Source: JALYXI01 sp963795835 (GTDB lineage: Bacteria > Acidobacteriota > Terriglobia > Bryobacterales > Bryobacteraceae). Taken from it: a DNA stretch of 64,000 nt. Each line of letters begins with the position of its first letter. The first letter of the stretch is position 1. Below, piece by piece: positions 55,492 through 63,493 of the stretch. The stretch covers positions 558,001-622,000 of the forward strand of contig CAWCJC010000001.1 in assembly GCA_963795835.1 (NCBI GenBank). The letters are read 5' to 3'. Both the position numbers and the translations under genes were made by a program. The notes beneath the pieces were generated by a model, which was given only the letters and a program-made list of their open reading frames with translations, did not search any database and was not told the DNA's origin.

Positions 55492-57039
55492 ATGCCTCGT
55501 TACGCCGCGATCGATATCGGTAGCAATTCCGTCCGCATGGAGGTGGCGGAGGTGCCGGTTTCGGCCAACGGCGTGATCCCGCCCGCGCGCATCCTGGCAT
55601 CGGAACGGCAGGTGACGCGCTTGGGTGCCAGCGTGTTCCGCACGGGCAGAATCAGCGTGGACGCGATGGAGCTTCTGTCCCAGTCGCTGGGGCAGATGTC
55701 GGCTACTTATAAGAGGTTCGAGCCGGTGGCGATCCGCGCGGTCGCAACCAGCGCGGTGCGCGATGCCAGCAATCAGCGCGAGTTCATCGAACGGGTTTCC
55801 GCCGCGGCGGGGACACCGGTGGAAGTGATTTCCGGGCAGGAAGAGGCGCGCTTGATTCACTTGGGTGTTCAGAGCCGCTGGCCGCATTCGCGGCAACGCA
55901 TTCTGATCATCGATATCGGTGGAGGCAGCGCGGAGATCATACTGAGCGAGAGCGGGCGCATGTTGCTGGCGGCTTCGAAGCAGCTGGGGGCGCTGCGGCT
56001 GACCGAGCTGTTCCTGAAGTCTGATCCTCCGAAGGAGACCGAGCTTCACCGTCTGGAGGAGTACATCGCCGAGCGGTTGGCGCCCACGCTGCGCAGGACG
56101 GGTAGCGCCCGGGTAGACCGTGTGATTGCGACATCGGCAACGGCGTCCGCGGTGGTGTCCGCCGTAAACGATATTCCCCGAGCGAAGCGGGAGTTGGCGG
56201 ACAAGAAGAGATGTTCGGCAGCGCAGCTTCGAGAGCTTTACGCGAGTCTCACTACAAAGAGTCTTGCGGAGCGAAGGAAACTGATCGGGATCGGGCCACG
56301 CCGGGCGGAGATCATTGTGGCGGGCACGGCGGTGTTGAACCGCGTGCTGCGAGACCTGGCGTTGCCTTCTCTTTACTATTCGGCGGCAGGCGTTCGCGAC
56401 GGGATTATCGCGGACCTGATCGCGCGCAACACCGGACGCGCGGCCACCCAGATGAATCGCGATCAGCGCGAGATGGTTGAGGGCATGAGCACGCGCTATG
56501 GCGTAAGCCTGAAGCACGTGCGCAAGGTCGCGCGGATGACGGAATCGCTGTTTCTTGCGCTGGAGCCGCTGCACAAGTTGCCGCATCATTATGCGCGCAT
56601 GTTGGAGGCTGCTGCGCATCTCCATGACATCGGGCACTTCGTGAGTGACACGCGGCACCATAAGCACTCGCACTACCTGGTGTTGAACTCCGATATGCCG
56701 GGCTTTACGGAACGTGAACGCGAAGTGATTGCCAATCTGTGCCGGTATCACCGGAAAGCGATGCCTTCGCCCGAGCACCCGAATTGGGAAGGGCTCGATC
56801 AGGAGAGCCGGCGAGCCGTTATGATGCTGGCGCCGCTCCTGCGTATTGCCGATAATCTGGACAGGAGCCGCGGACAACGGATCAAAGCGTTGGAATGCAG
56901 TTTGCGTGGGCAGGAAGTGGTCCTGAAGTTGCACTCGAACGTGAATGTCGATCTCGAAGCGTGGGCGGCGGAGCGGGCTGGAGAGTTCTTCCAGCAGGTC
57001 TATCATCGCAACATCGTCTTCACCCGCGCGCGGGCCTAA
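55492..57039 (+). CDS. ppx: Exopolyphosphatase / (p)ppGpp phosphatase (Ppx/GppA)
   Basis: A protein of 515 residues. The ASKHA ATPase-fold half is shown by YAAIDIGSNSVRMEV, AVATSAVRDASN, GQEEARLIHLGV and IIDIGGGSAEI. The C-terminal half is an HD-like domain (AAHLHDIGHFV, HYLVLNSDMPGF, CRYHRKAMPS, LLRIADNLDRSRG). It should release terminal phosphate from polyphosphate, possibly also hydrolyse pppGpp. Its neighbours SixA and CHAD fit polyphosphate biology. A TATTAT box lies 18 bp before the ATG. Confidence 0.94.
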   Translation: MPRYAAIDIGSNSVRMEVAEVPVSANGVIPPARILASERQVTRLGASVFRTGRISVDAMELLSQSLGQMSATYKRFEPVAIRAVATSAVRDASNQREFIERVSAAAGTPVEVISGQEEARLIHLGVQSRWPHSRQRILIIDIGGGSAEIILSESGRMLLAASKQLGALRLTELFLKSDPPKETELHRLEEYIAERLAPTLRRTGSARVDRVIATSATASAVVSAVNDIPRAKRELADKKRCSAAQLRELYASLTTKSLAERRKLIGIGPRRAEIIVAGTAVLNRVLRDLALPSLYYSAAGVRDGIIADLIARNTGRAATQMNRDQREMVEGMSTRYGVSLKHVRKVARMTESLFLALEPLHKLPHHYARMLEAAAHLHDIGHFVSDTRHHKHSHYLVLNSDMPGFTEREREVIANLCRYHRKAMPSPEHPNWEGLDQESRRAVMMLAPLLRIADNLDRSRGQRIKALECSLRGQEVVLKLHSNVNVDLEAWAAERAGEFFQQVYHRNIVFTRARA

Positions 57040-57067
57040 GCTGAAGACATTCGCGCGAGATAAGTCG

Positions 57068-57888
57068 ATGCGGCTCATCGGCAAGCTGGAGGAACAAATG
57101 GGAACCACACTGGCCTCGCAAGCGGACGAAGACTCCGTTCACCACTTGCGGACCAGCATCCGGAGGCTGAGCGAGTGTCTTCGAGCCTTCGAAGATGTTT
57201 TCCCGAAGGGCGAAGCCGGACGGTTGCGGAAGAAGCTGCGAAAGCTGATGGACCTTGCAGCGGAAGTGAGGAACAGAGACATTTCGGGTGAACTATTTGT
57301 GAAAGCGGGGGTTGCGGCGGAGGACCCGATGATGGCGCGGTTAAACGCGGAACAGCGGGTGAGAAGGCAGGAGCTTCTGGACAAAGTGAACGGCCTGCTG
57401 GAGCGCAAGCGTCCGGAGCGCTGGCGCGGCTATCTGCAATGAAAAGCGTTTGGGACAGTTCTGCCGGGGTGAAGGAGAATGCGGCGCTGCACCTGCCCGG
57501 GCTCGCGATGGAGTATTTCGAAGCGGGCGCGGCTCTGTTCACCGGTGGGAACACACCGGAAGAACTGCACCGCTTTCGGCTCCGCACGAAGCACTTCCGG
57601 TACACGATGGAACTGTTCGAAGGTGAGTACGGCGTTCGATTCGGTGCCTTGATGAAGAAGCTGAAGCCTGTACAAGATGCACTGGGAGAAATCAACGATG
57701 CCGCGACAGCGTTGATGTGGATGCAAGAAGGCGAGCCCGCTGCCGCACGAGAGTTTTTGTCCGCCCGCATCGCGACGAAGTCCGCGGCGTTCGCAGAATA
57801 TTGGAAGAAGGTGTTCGACAAGCCCGGCGAGCGCAAACGCTGGCAGACCGTGCTTGCGCAACCATTGCGCGGTACAAAAGAGGGGTGA
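57068..57888 (+). CDS. CHAD-domain protein, split by one frame break
   Basis: The first part holds the helix VHHLRTSIRRLSECLRAFED and the second the matching LHRFRLRTKHFRYTMELFEG. Both are the His/Arg-rich helices of CHAD, which binds inorganic polyphosphate. The first frame stops with TGA at 57440-57442 and the second opens with ATG at 57439 (ATGA overlap). Adding one A in the AA before it joins them to about 273 residues, the size of one CHAD domain. Real coupling of two half-CHAD proteins is an alternative. The start could also be 56945, inside ppx. Confidence 0.82.
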
Positions 57889-58355
57889 GTACAGCCCGCA
57901 CTATGCCCGGTGGCCGTGTCAGCACGGCGGAGCTTCCCAAGGGCAACAATGGGCGCGCGCTGTGCCGGTGGTGTTCGCTGGAAGTGCCCGCACCCCGGCG
58001 GACATTCTGTTCCGAATGGTGCGTGCATGAGTGGAAGCTTCGGACCGATCCGGGTTATCTGCGGGAGCGCGTGTTTCTTCGCGACAAGGGCGTGTGCGCG
58101 GGTTGTGGAACCGATACTCACGAAGGATGGCTGCGGCTGAAGCGGGCTCGCGGCGAGCGGCGAACGCTGCTGCTTGCGAAGTGGGGCTTGGCCAAGTTCA
58201 ACCGGCGAACGTTGTGGGACGCGGATCATATTGTGCCCGTGGTGGAAGGCGGGGGCGAGTGCGATCTGTCCAACATCCGGACGCTTTGTGTACTCTGCCA
58301 TCGGGAAGCGACAAAGGCATTGCAGGCAACCCTGCGAGAGCGCCGGCGTGCCTGA
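57885..58355 (+). CDS. HNH endonuclease with N-terminal zinc finger (ZRANB3-HNH type)
   Basis: A protein of 156 residues from GTG 57885 (overlapping the CHAD stop); ATG 57903 is an alternative. Cysteines CRWC and CSEWC form a zinc finger, then TDPGYLRERVFLRDKGVCAG and DADHIVPVVEGGGECDLSNI, then RTLCVLCHREAT, the HNH core with its own zinc Cys. The pattern CSEWCVHEWKLRTDPGYLRE resembles the HNH tail of the eukaryotic ZRANB3 nuclease and its bacterial relatives. Probably cuts DNA. No toxin, restriction or mobile partner is nearby. Confidence 0.85.
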   Translation: MSTARTMPGGRVSTAELPKGNNGRALCRWCSLEVPAPRRTFCSEWCVHEWKLRTDPGYLRERVFLRDKGVCAGCGTDTHEGWLRLKRARGERRTLLLAKWGLAKFNRRTLWDADHIVPVVEGGGECDLSNIRTLCVLCHREATKALQATLRERRRA

Positions 58356-59508
58356 GAATCCGCTTACTATTCCTCTTTCCCTCCTAGTCATCTTCTGTTC
58401 CGCCAAGGCAGTGGCGGAGTTGTTCGAGCGGCTGAGGCTTCCCGGAATTGTGGGGGAGATTGTGGCGGGCGTGCTGGTGGGGCCGCAGGTGCTGCATTGG
58501 ATGGCACCGAACATCGTGCTTTCGGCCTTCTCCGATCTCGGCCTGATTTTCCTGTTGTTTCGCGTGGGTCTGGAGGTGAAGCCTTCGCAGCTGATGCGTG
58601 TTGGCGGCACGGCGCTGGCGGTGGCGGTCTCCGGTGTGATCGTTCCGTTCCTGATGGGCTGGGGGATTTTGCGGGCCTGGCATGCGCCGCCTATGGAAGC
58701 GATCTTCGTGGGCGTCGCGATGGTGGCGACCAGCGTGGGGATTACGGCGGAAGTTCTGAAGCGCATGGGGGTGCTGAGCCTGCGCTCGAGCCAAATCATT
58801 CTGGCCGCCGCAGTGTTCGACGACATTCTGGGGTTGCTCGCGCTTTCCGTCGCAAACAGCATGGCGCGGGGCGGCATCAATGTTGCCGGGCTCGTGTTGA
58901 CCACGGTACTGGCCATAGGATTCACCGTGATTGTTGCCCACTGGGGAAGCCGCTTTATGCAGCGGGTGATTCCGCGTCTGCACCCCAATCTGAACATTCC
59001 GGAAACCGAGTTTACGGTGGCGATGTCGGTGCTGTTCGCGCTTTCGGTGCTGGCGGTTTCGGCGGGGGTCGCGGCAATAACGGGCGCGTTTCTGGCGGGG
59101 ATGGCGATGTCGGAATCGGTAGAGCGGCGCGTGCATTTGTTGACTGCGGGCGTGACGGAGTTGTTCCTTCCCTTCTTCCTGGCGGGCATCGGCATGCATC
59201 TGGATCTGATTACTTTCCGCAAGCGGGACACGCTGATTTTGACGGGGTTGATTGTGTTGGCCGCGATTGTGTCGAAAGTGATCGGGTGTGGATTAGGAGC
59301 CATTCGGCTGGGCCGGCGCGAGGCGTGGCAAGTGGGAACAGGGATGATTCCGCGCGGCGAAGTGGGAATGGTAGTGGCGCAGATTGGGGTCGGGTTCGGT
59401 GTGATCGCGCAACCGGTGTACGGCGTGATTGTCGCGATGTCCGTGATCACGACTCTGGTGGCGCCTTGGATACTGCGGTATTCGTTTCGGGGCGAACGCG
59501 GTAGTTGA
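58348..59508 (+). CDS. Cation:proton antiporter (CPA2/Kef type, membrane domain only)
   Basis: About 386 residues from GTG 58348, which overlaps the HNH gene. Some 11-12 membrane helices. LPGIVGEIVAGVLVGP, the ion-site Asp pair region AAVFDDILGLLAL, and MIPRGEVGMVVAQIG are CPA2 signatures. The TrkA-N nucleotide-binding domain of full Kef proteins is absent, so it may act as Na+/H+ or K+/H+ antiporter without ligand gating. The 3' end overlaps the convergent acetyltransferase gene by 62 nt. Confidence 0.9.
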   Translation: MPENPLTIPLSLLVIFCSAKAVAELFERLRLPGIVGEIVAGVLVGPQVLHWMAPNIVLSAFSDLGLIFLLFRVGLEVKPSQLMRVGGTALAVAVSGVIVPFLMGWGILRAWHAPPMEAIFVGVAMVATSVGITAEVLKRMGVLSLRSSQIILAAAVFDDILGLLALSVANSMARGGINVAGLVLTTVLAIGFTVIVAHWGSRFMQRVIPRLHPNLNIPETEFTVAMSVLFALSVLAVSAGVAAITGAFLAGMAMSESVERRVHLLTAGVTELFLPFFLAGIGMHLDLITFRKRDTLILTGLIVLAAIVSKVIGCGLGAIRLGRREAWQVGTGMIPRGEVGMVVAQIGVGFGVIAQPVYGVIVAMSVITTLVAPWILRYSFRGERGS

Positions 59509-60367
59509 TACGGTCTTTGGCGCCCCACAGATATTTGTAGGGTTCTGGGCCTCTTAGAAAATCAACTTCCTGTAAGCCTTCGGATTTGGCTTCTTCGATG
59601 GCGTGGGCCAGCAGGACGGCCCCGGGGCTGAGCTTGGTGAACTGGGGGTCGTAGGCGGTTAAGTAGCAGTAGAGCGTGGCGTGGGCTTTGATGGCGAAGA
59701 TGGCGGCCGCGGGGATTCGGTTTAGCGTGAGCAGGTGGAGCCGCAGAAGGTTTCGGGCTGCGAAGTTTTGGATGACTTCGGTTTGAAAGGCTTGGAGCTT
59801 TGGTTCTGGAGATTGGTTCCAGCGTTTGGCGTGGAGGGTGAGGAAGACTTCGGGGTCGGTGGTTTGGGTGTAGGTGGGAGATTGTTTGGCGATCTTGTTT
59901 TGGGCGCGGTGGAGGTCTTGTTTGAGTTTGGGGTTGAGGGTTTGGGGGTAGTTGGCTAGTTCGAGTACGGGGCAGACTGAGCATGGCTCGGTGAGAAGGC
60001 GTTCCCTTACGGTCACGGCTCCGGGGGTGTTTGAGCATGGGGCCAGAGGGGAGCGGACTTCTTCGAGGATTGCGTCGGGGGGAAGTTGCAAATTGCGAAA
60101 CGAACCCAGGATCCCGCCGTAGTCGCTTACGCCGGCGCCTAGTAGAGAGACTGTGGTTTTATCTTGGCCCCAGCGGAACAGCGGGAGCAGGCCGGTCAGT
60201 TTTCCGGCTTCGCGTTCTTCCATGAGAATCAGTTCGCCTCCTCCCCAAAGGTGTTTGGTCCAGGGGATCAGCCATGCTGGATGCTGAAACGGGGTGGCGG
60301 TCTTGTCGTTTTGCCAGAGGGTTTCCCATTCCGGGGCGAGGGATTCCAGGTCGGCAAGCGTTGTCAC
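59447..60367 (-). CDS. FemAB/CelD-like GNAT acyltransferase
   Basis: About 306 residues from GTG 60367, which overlaps the glycosyltransferase stop by 4 nt. N-terminal EWETLWQNDKTATPFQHPAW and GLLPLFRWG, C-terminal IEEAKSEGLQEVDFLRGPEP and YKYLWGAKDR are typical of the acetyltransferases found in exopolysaccharide clusters (CelD/BcsL). It probably adds an acyl or aminoacyl group to a glycan precursor. The last gene of the left-going envelope operon. Confidence 0.86.
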   Translation of the reverse strand: MTTLADLESLAPEWETLWQNDKTATPFQHPAWLIPWTKHLWGGGELILMEEREAGKLTGLLPLFRWGQDKTTVSLLGAGVSDYGGILGSFRNLQLPPDAILEEVRSPLAPCSNTPGAVTVRERLLTEPCSVCPVLELANYPQTLNPKLKQDLHRAQNKIAKQSPTYTQTTDPEVFLTLHAKRWNQSPEPKLQAFQTEVIQNFAARNLLRLHLLTLNRIPAAAIFAIKAHATLYCYLTAYDPQFTKLSPGAVLLAHAIEEAKSEGLQEVDFLRGPEPYKYLWGAKDRINYRVRPETNTAVSKAPPES

Positions 60368-61392
60368 AGGCCGGCTAAACCTTGATACATTCTGAGGTAT
60401 TCGGCCTGTGCCCGCCGTTCGGCGAATCGTTCTTTGGCGATTTCGCGGCATTGCCGGGGATCGATGTCCTGGCATTTGCCGATTGCTTCGACCATTTCTT
60501 TCTCGTTATCCACTAGAAACCCGGTTCGTCCTTGCTCCACGATTTCCGTGAGCGCTCCCATTGCAAAAGCAATTACCGGAGCGCCGGCCATCGCGGCCTC
60601 CATCGCCACCAGGGAACTGGTTTCCGAGACGTTGCTGGGGATGAGTACGCATTTCGCGGCTGAGAGAAGACGGCGTTTGGCCCGCGGCAAGACTGCACCG
60701 ATAAATCTCGCCTGCCGGTTGAGGAGTGGCTTTACCTGCTCTTCGAAATAGCGGATGTGGGACTCGTAGGGATAGACTTCGCCCGCGATCACCAGCGGAA
60801 TCTTGGCGGCGCTCGCGGCGCGGAGAGCGGTATCGGTTCCCTTCTCCGGGCAGATCCGGCCCAAGACAAGGGCGAAATTTCGCCGATTCACTCCGGTGCG
60901 GGTCATCTCCGGGACGCCGTTCTGTATGGTCGGGAGAAGATTATCGGTTTCGGGGCAATCCCGGCGTTGGGCGCTCGAGACGCAGTGGATCCAGGTCTCC
61001 GGGCGATCGAGCGAGAAGACCGCCGGAGGGTACCAGGAAGGCGGAAGATGCAGGGTCGCAACTGCCGGGACACCCTCGGGCGGAAGGTAGTTCAGGAAAT
61101 CGATTCCGTGCAGGTGGATGACATCCGGGTGATGGCGATCGACGGCGTTGGCGATCGCTTGTTTATATGCAGCGAGAACTTTTTCCGAAACGAACCCATC
61201 CCAGATGCCGGTGGGGCGCTCCGTTTCGACCAGCGTGCCCCGAACTTCCGACCCTTTACAGGCGACGACTACGGAACGATGGCCCGCCGCGGTCAGCGCG
61301 CGATCCAACATGGCGACGACCTGCTCTGCGCCGCCCGCCGTTTGCGCGCGCACAGGAGCCAGAGGGTAGGCCACGTTGAGAACTGTCAGCAC
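60364..61392 (-). CDS. Glycosyltransferase, family 4 (GT-B)
   Basis: A protein of 342 residues. N-terminal Rossmann half with TAGGAEQVVAMLDRAL and HHPDVIHLHGIDFLNYLP. C-terminal donor-binding half with ALVLGRICPEKGTDTALRA, CVLIPSNVSETSSLVAMEAA and TEIVEQGRTGFLV (ExxxxE-like motif). Retaining GT4 transferases use nucleotide sugars. The acceptor is unknown. GTG start overlaps the methyltransferase stop. Confidence 0.92.
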   Translation of the reverse strand: MLTVLNVAYPLAPVRAQTAGGAEQVVAMLDRALTAAGHRSVVVACKGSEVRGTLVETERPTGIWDGFVSEKVLAAYKQAIANAVDRHHPDVIHLHGIDFLNYLPPEGVPAVATLHLPPSWYPPAVFSLDRPETWIHCVSSAQRRDCPETDNLLPTIQNGVPEMTRTGVNRRNFALVLGRICPEKGTDTALRAASAAKIPLVIAGEVYPYESHIRYFEEQVKPLLNRQARFIGAVLPRAKRRLLSAAKCVLIPSNVSETSSLVAMEAAMAGAPVIAFAMGALTEIVEQGRTGFLVDNEKEMVEAIGKCQDIDPRQCREIAKERFAERRAQAEYLRMYQGLAGL

Positions 61393-62114
61393 GCCCTTAT
61401 GTAAACACGTCCAAGGCCATAATGACCTTCAAGCCCCAGGTCTTCGGTGGCATTTCGGGATTGAATGGATTGGAATCCAGCCTGGGTAAGAAGGTCCGTT
61501 AACTCACTGACGCTCCAGGGGCGCTGGCTGAACTTTGCGTCATTCCGAAGCCATGCGCTGCCGTCCTGCCGGAACATCGTGATCTCGGTGTGACCGAGTT
61601 GGGCTGCGGGATCGAAACTGCCGCGAAGAAAGAAGGCGTGGTCGGGTTCGATCACGGTGTAGGTTGCGTCCCAGCGCGGGCCGTAGGCGGCGGGGCCGTT
61701 GAAGTCAAAAACGAAGATGCCGCCGGGCTTCAGGCACTCAAAAACCCGCCGAAAGGAAGCCAACGCCATGGCCGGGGAGTGGATGTGATTGATGCTGTCG
61801 AAGGTGCAGAATACGGCGTCGACGGGAGCTTCGAGAGTGAACTTGTCGGCATTTTGCCGGACGAAGTGGGCGGCGGGCGCGTTTTCGCGGGCGATTTGAA
61901 TCATCCCCTCAGAGGAATCGACCCCGGTGACCTGGAAGCCGCGAGTGGTGAGTTCACGCGCCAGGTGGCCGACTCCGCAGCAGAGGTCGAGAACGGCGGC
62001 GCCCGGTTTCAGATCTGAGAGCGCGAGTTTTTCAAGCGCCGGCATTTCCCACTGTTGAAACGGAGCAGCCCAGTAACGGTCGTAAAACCAGGCGAATGTA
62101 TCGTAGGAACTCAT
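61386..62114 (-). CDS. Class I SAM-dependent methyltransferase
   Basis: A protein of 242 residues from ATG 62114, which overlaps the stop of the upstream membrane protein (ATGA). Motif I is VLDLCCGVGHLAREL, motif II acidic VTGVDSSEGMIQIA, and motif III LKPGGIFVFDFNGP. In context it may methylate a sugar or lipid carrier of the envelope polymer. A small-molecule methyltransferase is equally possible. Confidence 0.9.
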   Translation of the reverse strand: MSSYDTFAWFYDRYWAAPFQQWEMPALEKLALSDLKPGAAVLDLCCGVGHLARELTTRGFQVTGVDSSEGMIQIARENAPAAHFVRQNADKFTLEAPVDAVFCTFDSINHIHSPAMALASFRRVFECLKPGGIFVFDFNGPAAYGPRWDATYTVIEPDHAFFLRGSFDPAAQLGHTEITMFRQDGSAWLRNDAKFSQRPWSVSELTDLLTQAGFQSIQSRNATEDLGLEGHYGLGRVYIRAC

Positions 62115-63493
62115 TTTGGCGAAACCTTGACGATGCGGTACGGAGTGCCCGGGAAGACTACATAGTCGATTCCGAGGGAGCGGTAGTGTTCGAGAGTTTG
62201 CGGTTTGGTCATGACGTCCTGATAACGGCGCCACCATTCCAGGCCGAATTGGGGCAGGAAGTTGGCTTGACCGCCGCCTTTCCAATCGACGTAGACGGCG
62301 CGGAGAGCTTGGGCGCGGAAAACGCCCGGTTCGAGAGAGTGTCCAGCTTCGGGGAAGAGGAAGACAGAGTCTTTGGGAGTATTTTGGGCGGCCCAGGTGG
62401 CGAGGCGGGTGAGAGCAGGGGTGGGAACCACTCTGGGACGCGGACCCGCCACGGCGGGAGTGAGAGCGAGGGCAAGCCAGACGGGCGCTTCCCAAACGCG
62501 CTTCGACCGAAAAGCAGCGGCGGCGGCGAGGATGACGGGGATTGCGACGACAAAGAGCAGCTGGCGGGCAGGCTGAACCTGGGGGATGACGGCCCATTTC
62601 AGATCATCGAGAAGCAGATAGGAAGCAAGCGCGCAGAGAAGACCGAAAGCAGGGAGTGCGGCAAGAATCAAACGCAATTCCGGGGAAAGGGCGGGCCGCA
62701 ACCGCCTATACGCCAAGGCGCCTACGGCGAGGCACACCAGATATTTCCACCATTCCGAACGGAACCACAGCCCGACCCAGTTATAGGCTGACCGGTGGCG
62801 CTGGATGGATTCCAGGTACGGTGAGACGCGGGTGAACAGAAGCTGGCGTTCCGGCATTCCCGGCTGAAAGTGAGCCGCTACGCCAAGCAGGAGAACTCCG
62901 GAAATGAGCGAAACGAACCCAATTCTCCACTGCTGGAGCAGGGCGAGGATGAGCCAGAAGGGCGCCACCGTAGTGGGATGGATCAGGAACCCTACCGTGG
63001 CGGTAGACGCAGCCAAGGTGTATCGGCGATGCGCAACGAATCCGAGGGCAAGGAACAGAAGCGGAAGAGCGAATGAGCGTGGGCTGGGTTCGAGTTCAAC
63101 CAGGAGCACGGACGGACCCCAGACTTCGCCGCCCATACAATAAACGGCGGCGACGGCCAGTGAGGAGACGCGATGCTTCAGGATCGCCAAGGCGAGCAGA
63201 TAGACACCCCAGATCCCCAAAGCGCGGCAGAGAATTTGGGTGGCTTGGAGAATGAGCGAGAAGCTGGAGTGGGTGAGCCACCGGACGGCGATGGCGTATT
63301 CGTCGTAAAGGGTATAGGCGACATGGGACTGGCCGACCAGTAAATCGTGCGAAAGAGCCGTAGGATCCCAGAGATTTTCGAGAATCGGGACGTAGATTTG
63401 CGTGTCCTGCGTGAGATAGGTATGTCCGGGGAGAATGAAGAAGCTATAGAGCGCGAGCGCGGCGATGACGAGCGCGGTAAGACGGTTCGTCAC
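62111..63493 (-). CDS. Polytopic membrane protein, probable GT-C-like glycosyltransferase
   Basis: A protein of 460 residues with about ten membrane helices and a soluble C-terminal part of about 90 residues. The first loop (LTQDTQIYVPILENLWDPTA) contains acidic residues in the position where GT-C enzymes (ArnT, DUF2029/DUF6311-like families) have catalytic Asp/Glu. The C terminus (LATWAAQNTPKDSVFLFPEA, HYRSLGIDYVVFPG) is also seen in such proteins. They use polyprenyl-phosphate sugars. The assignment rests on topology and one loop only. Overlaps both neighbours by 4 nt. Confidence 0.75.
   Translation of the reverse strand: MTNRLTALVIAALALYSFFILPGHTYLTQDTQIYVPILENLWDPTALSHDLLVGQSHVAYTLYDEYAIAVRWLTHSSFSLILQATQILCRALGIWGVYLLALAILKHRVSSLAVAAVYCMGGEVWGPSVLLVELEPSPRSFALPLLFLALGFVAHRRYTLAASTATVGFLIHPTTVAPFWLILALLQQWRIGFVSLISGVLLLGVAAHFQPGMPERQLLFTRVSPYLESIQRHRSAYNWVGLWFRSEWWKYLVCLAVGALAYRRLRPALSPELRLILAALPAFGLLCALASYLLLDDLKWAVIPQVQPARQLLFVVAIPVILAAAAAFRSKRVWEAPVWLALALTPAVAGPRPRVVPTPALTRLATWAAQNTPKDSVFLFPEAGHSLEPGVFRAQALRAVYVDWKGGGQANFLPQFGLEWWRRYQDVMTKPQTLEHYRSLGIDYVVFPGTPYRIVKVSPK

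Noticed and set aside
57440..57442. TGA in the CHAD gene as a second selenocysteine codon
   Set aside because: The frame is not open past it. The next CHAD part is in another frame with its own ATG, no Cys is expected there, and no stem of SECIS type follows.
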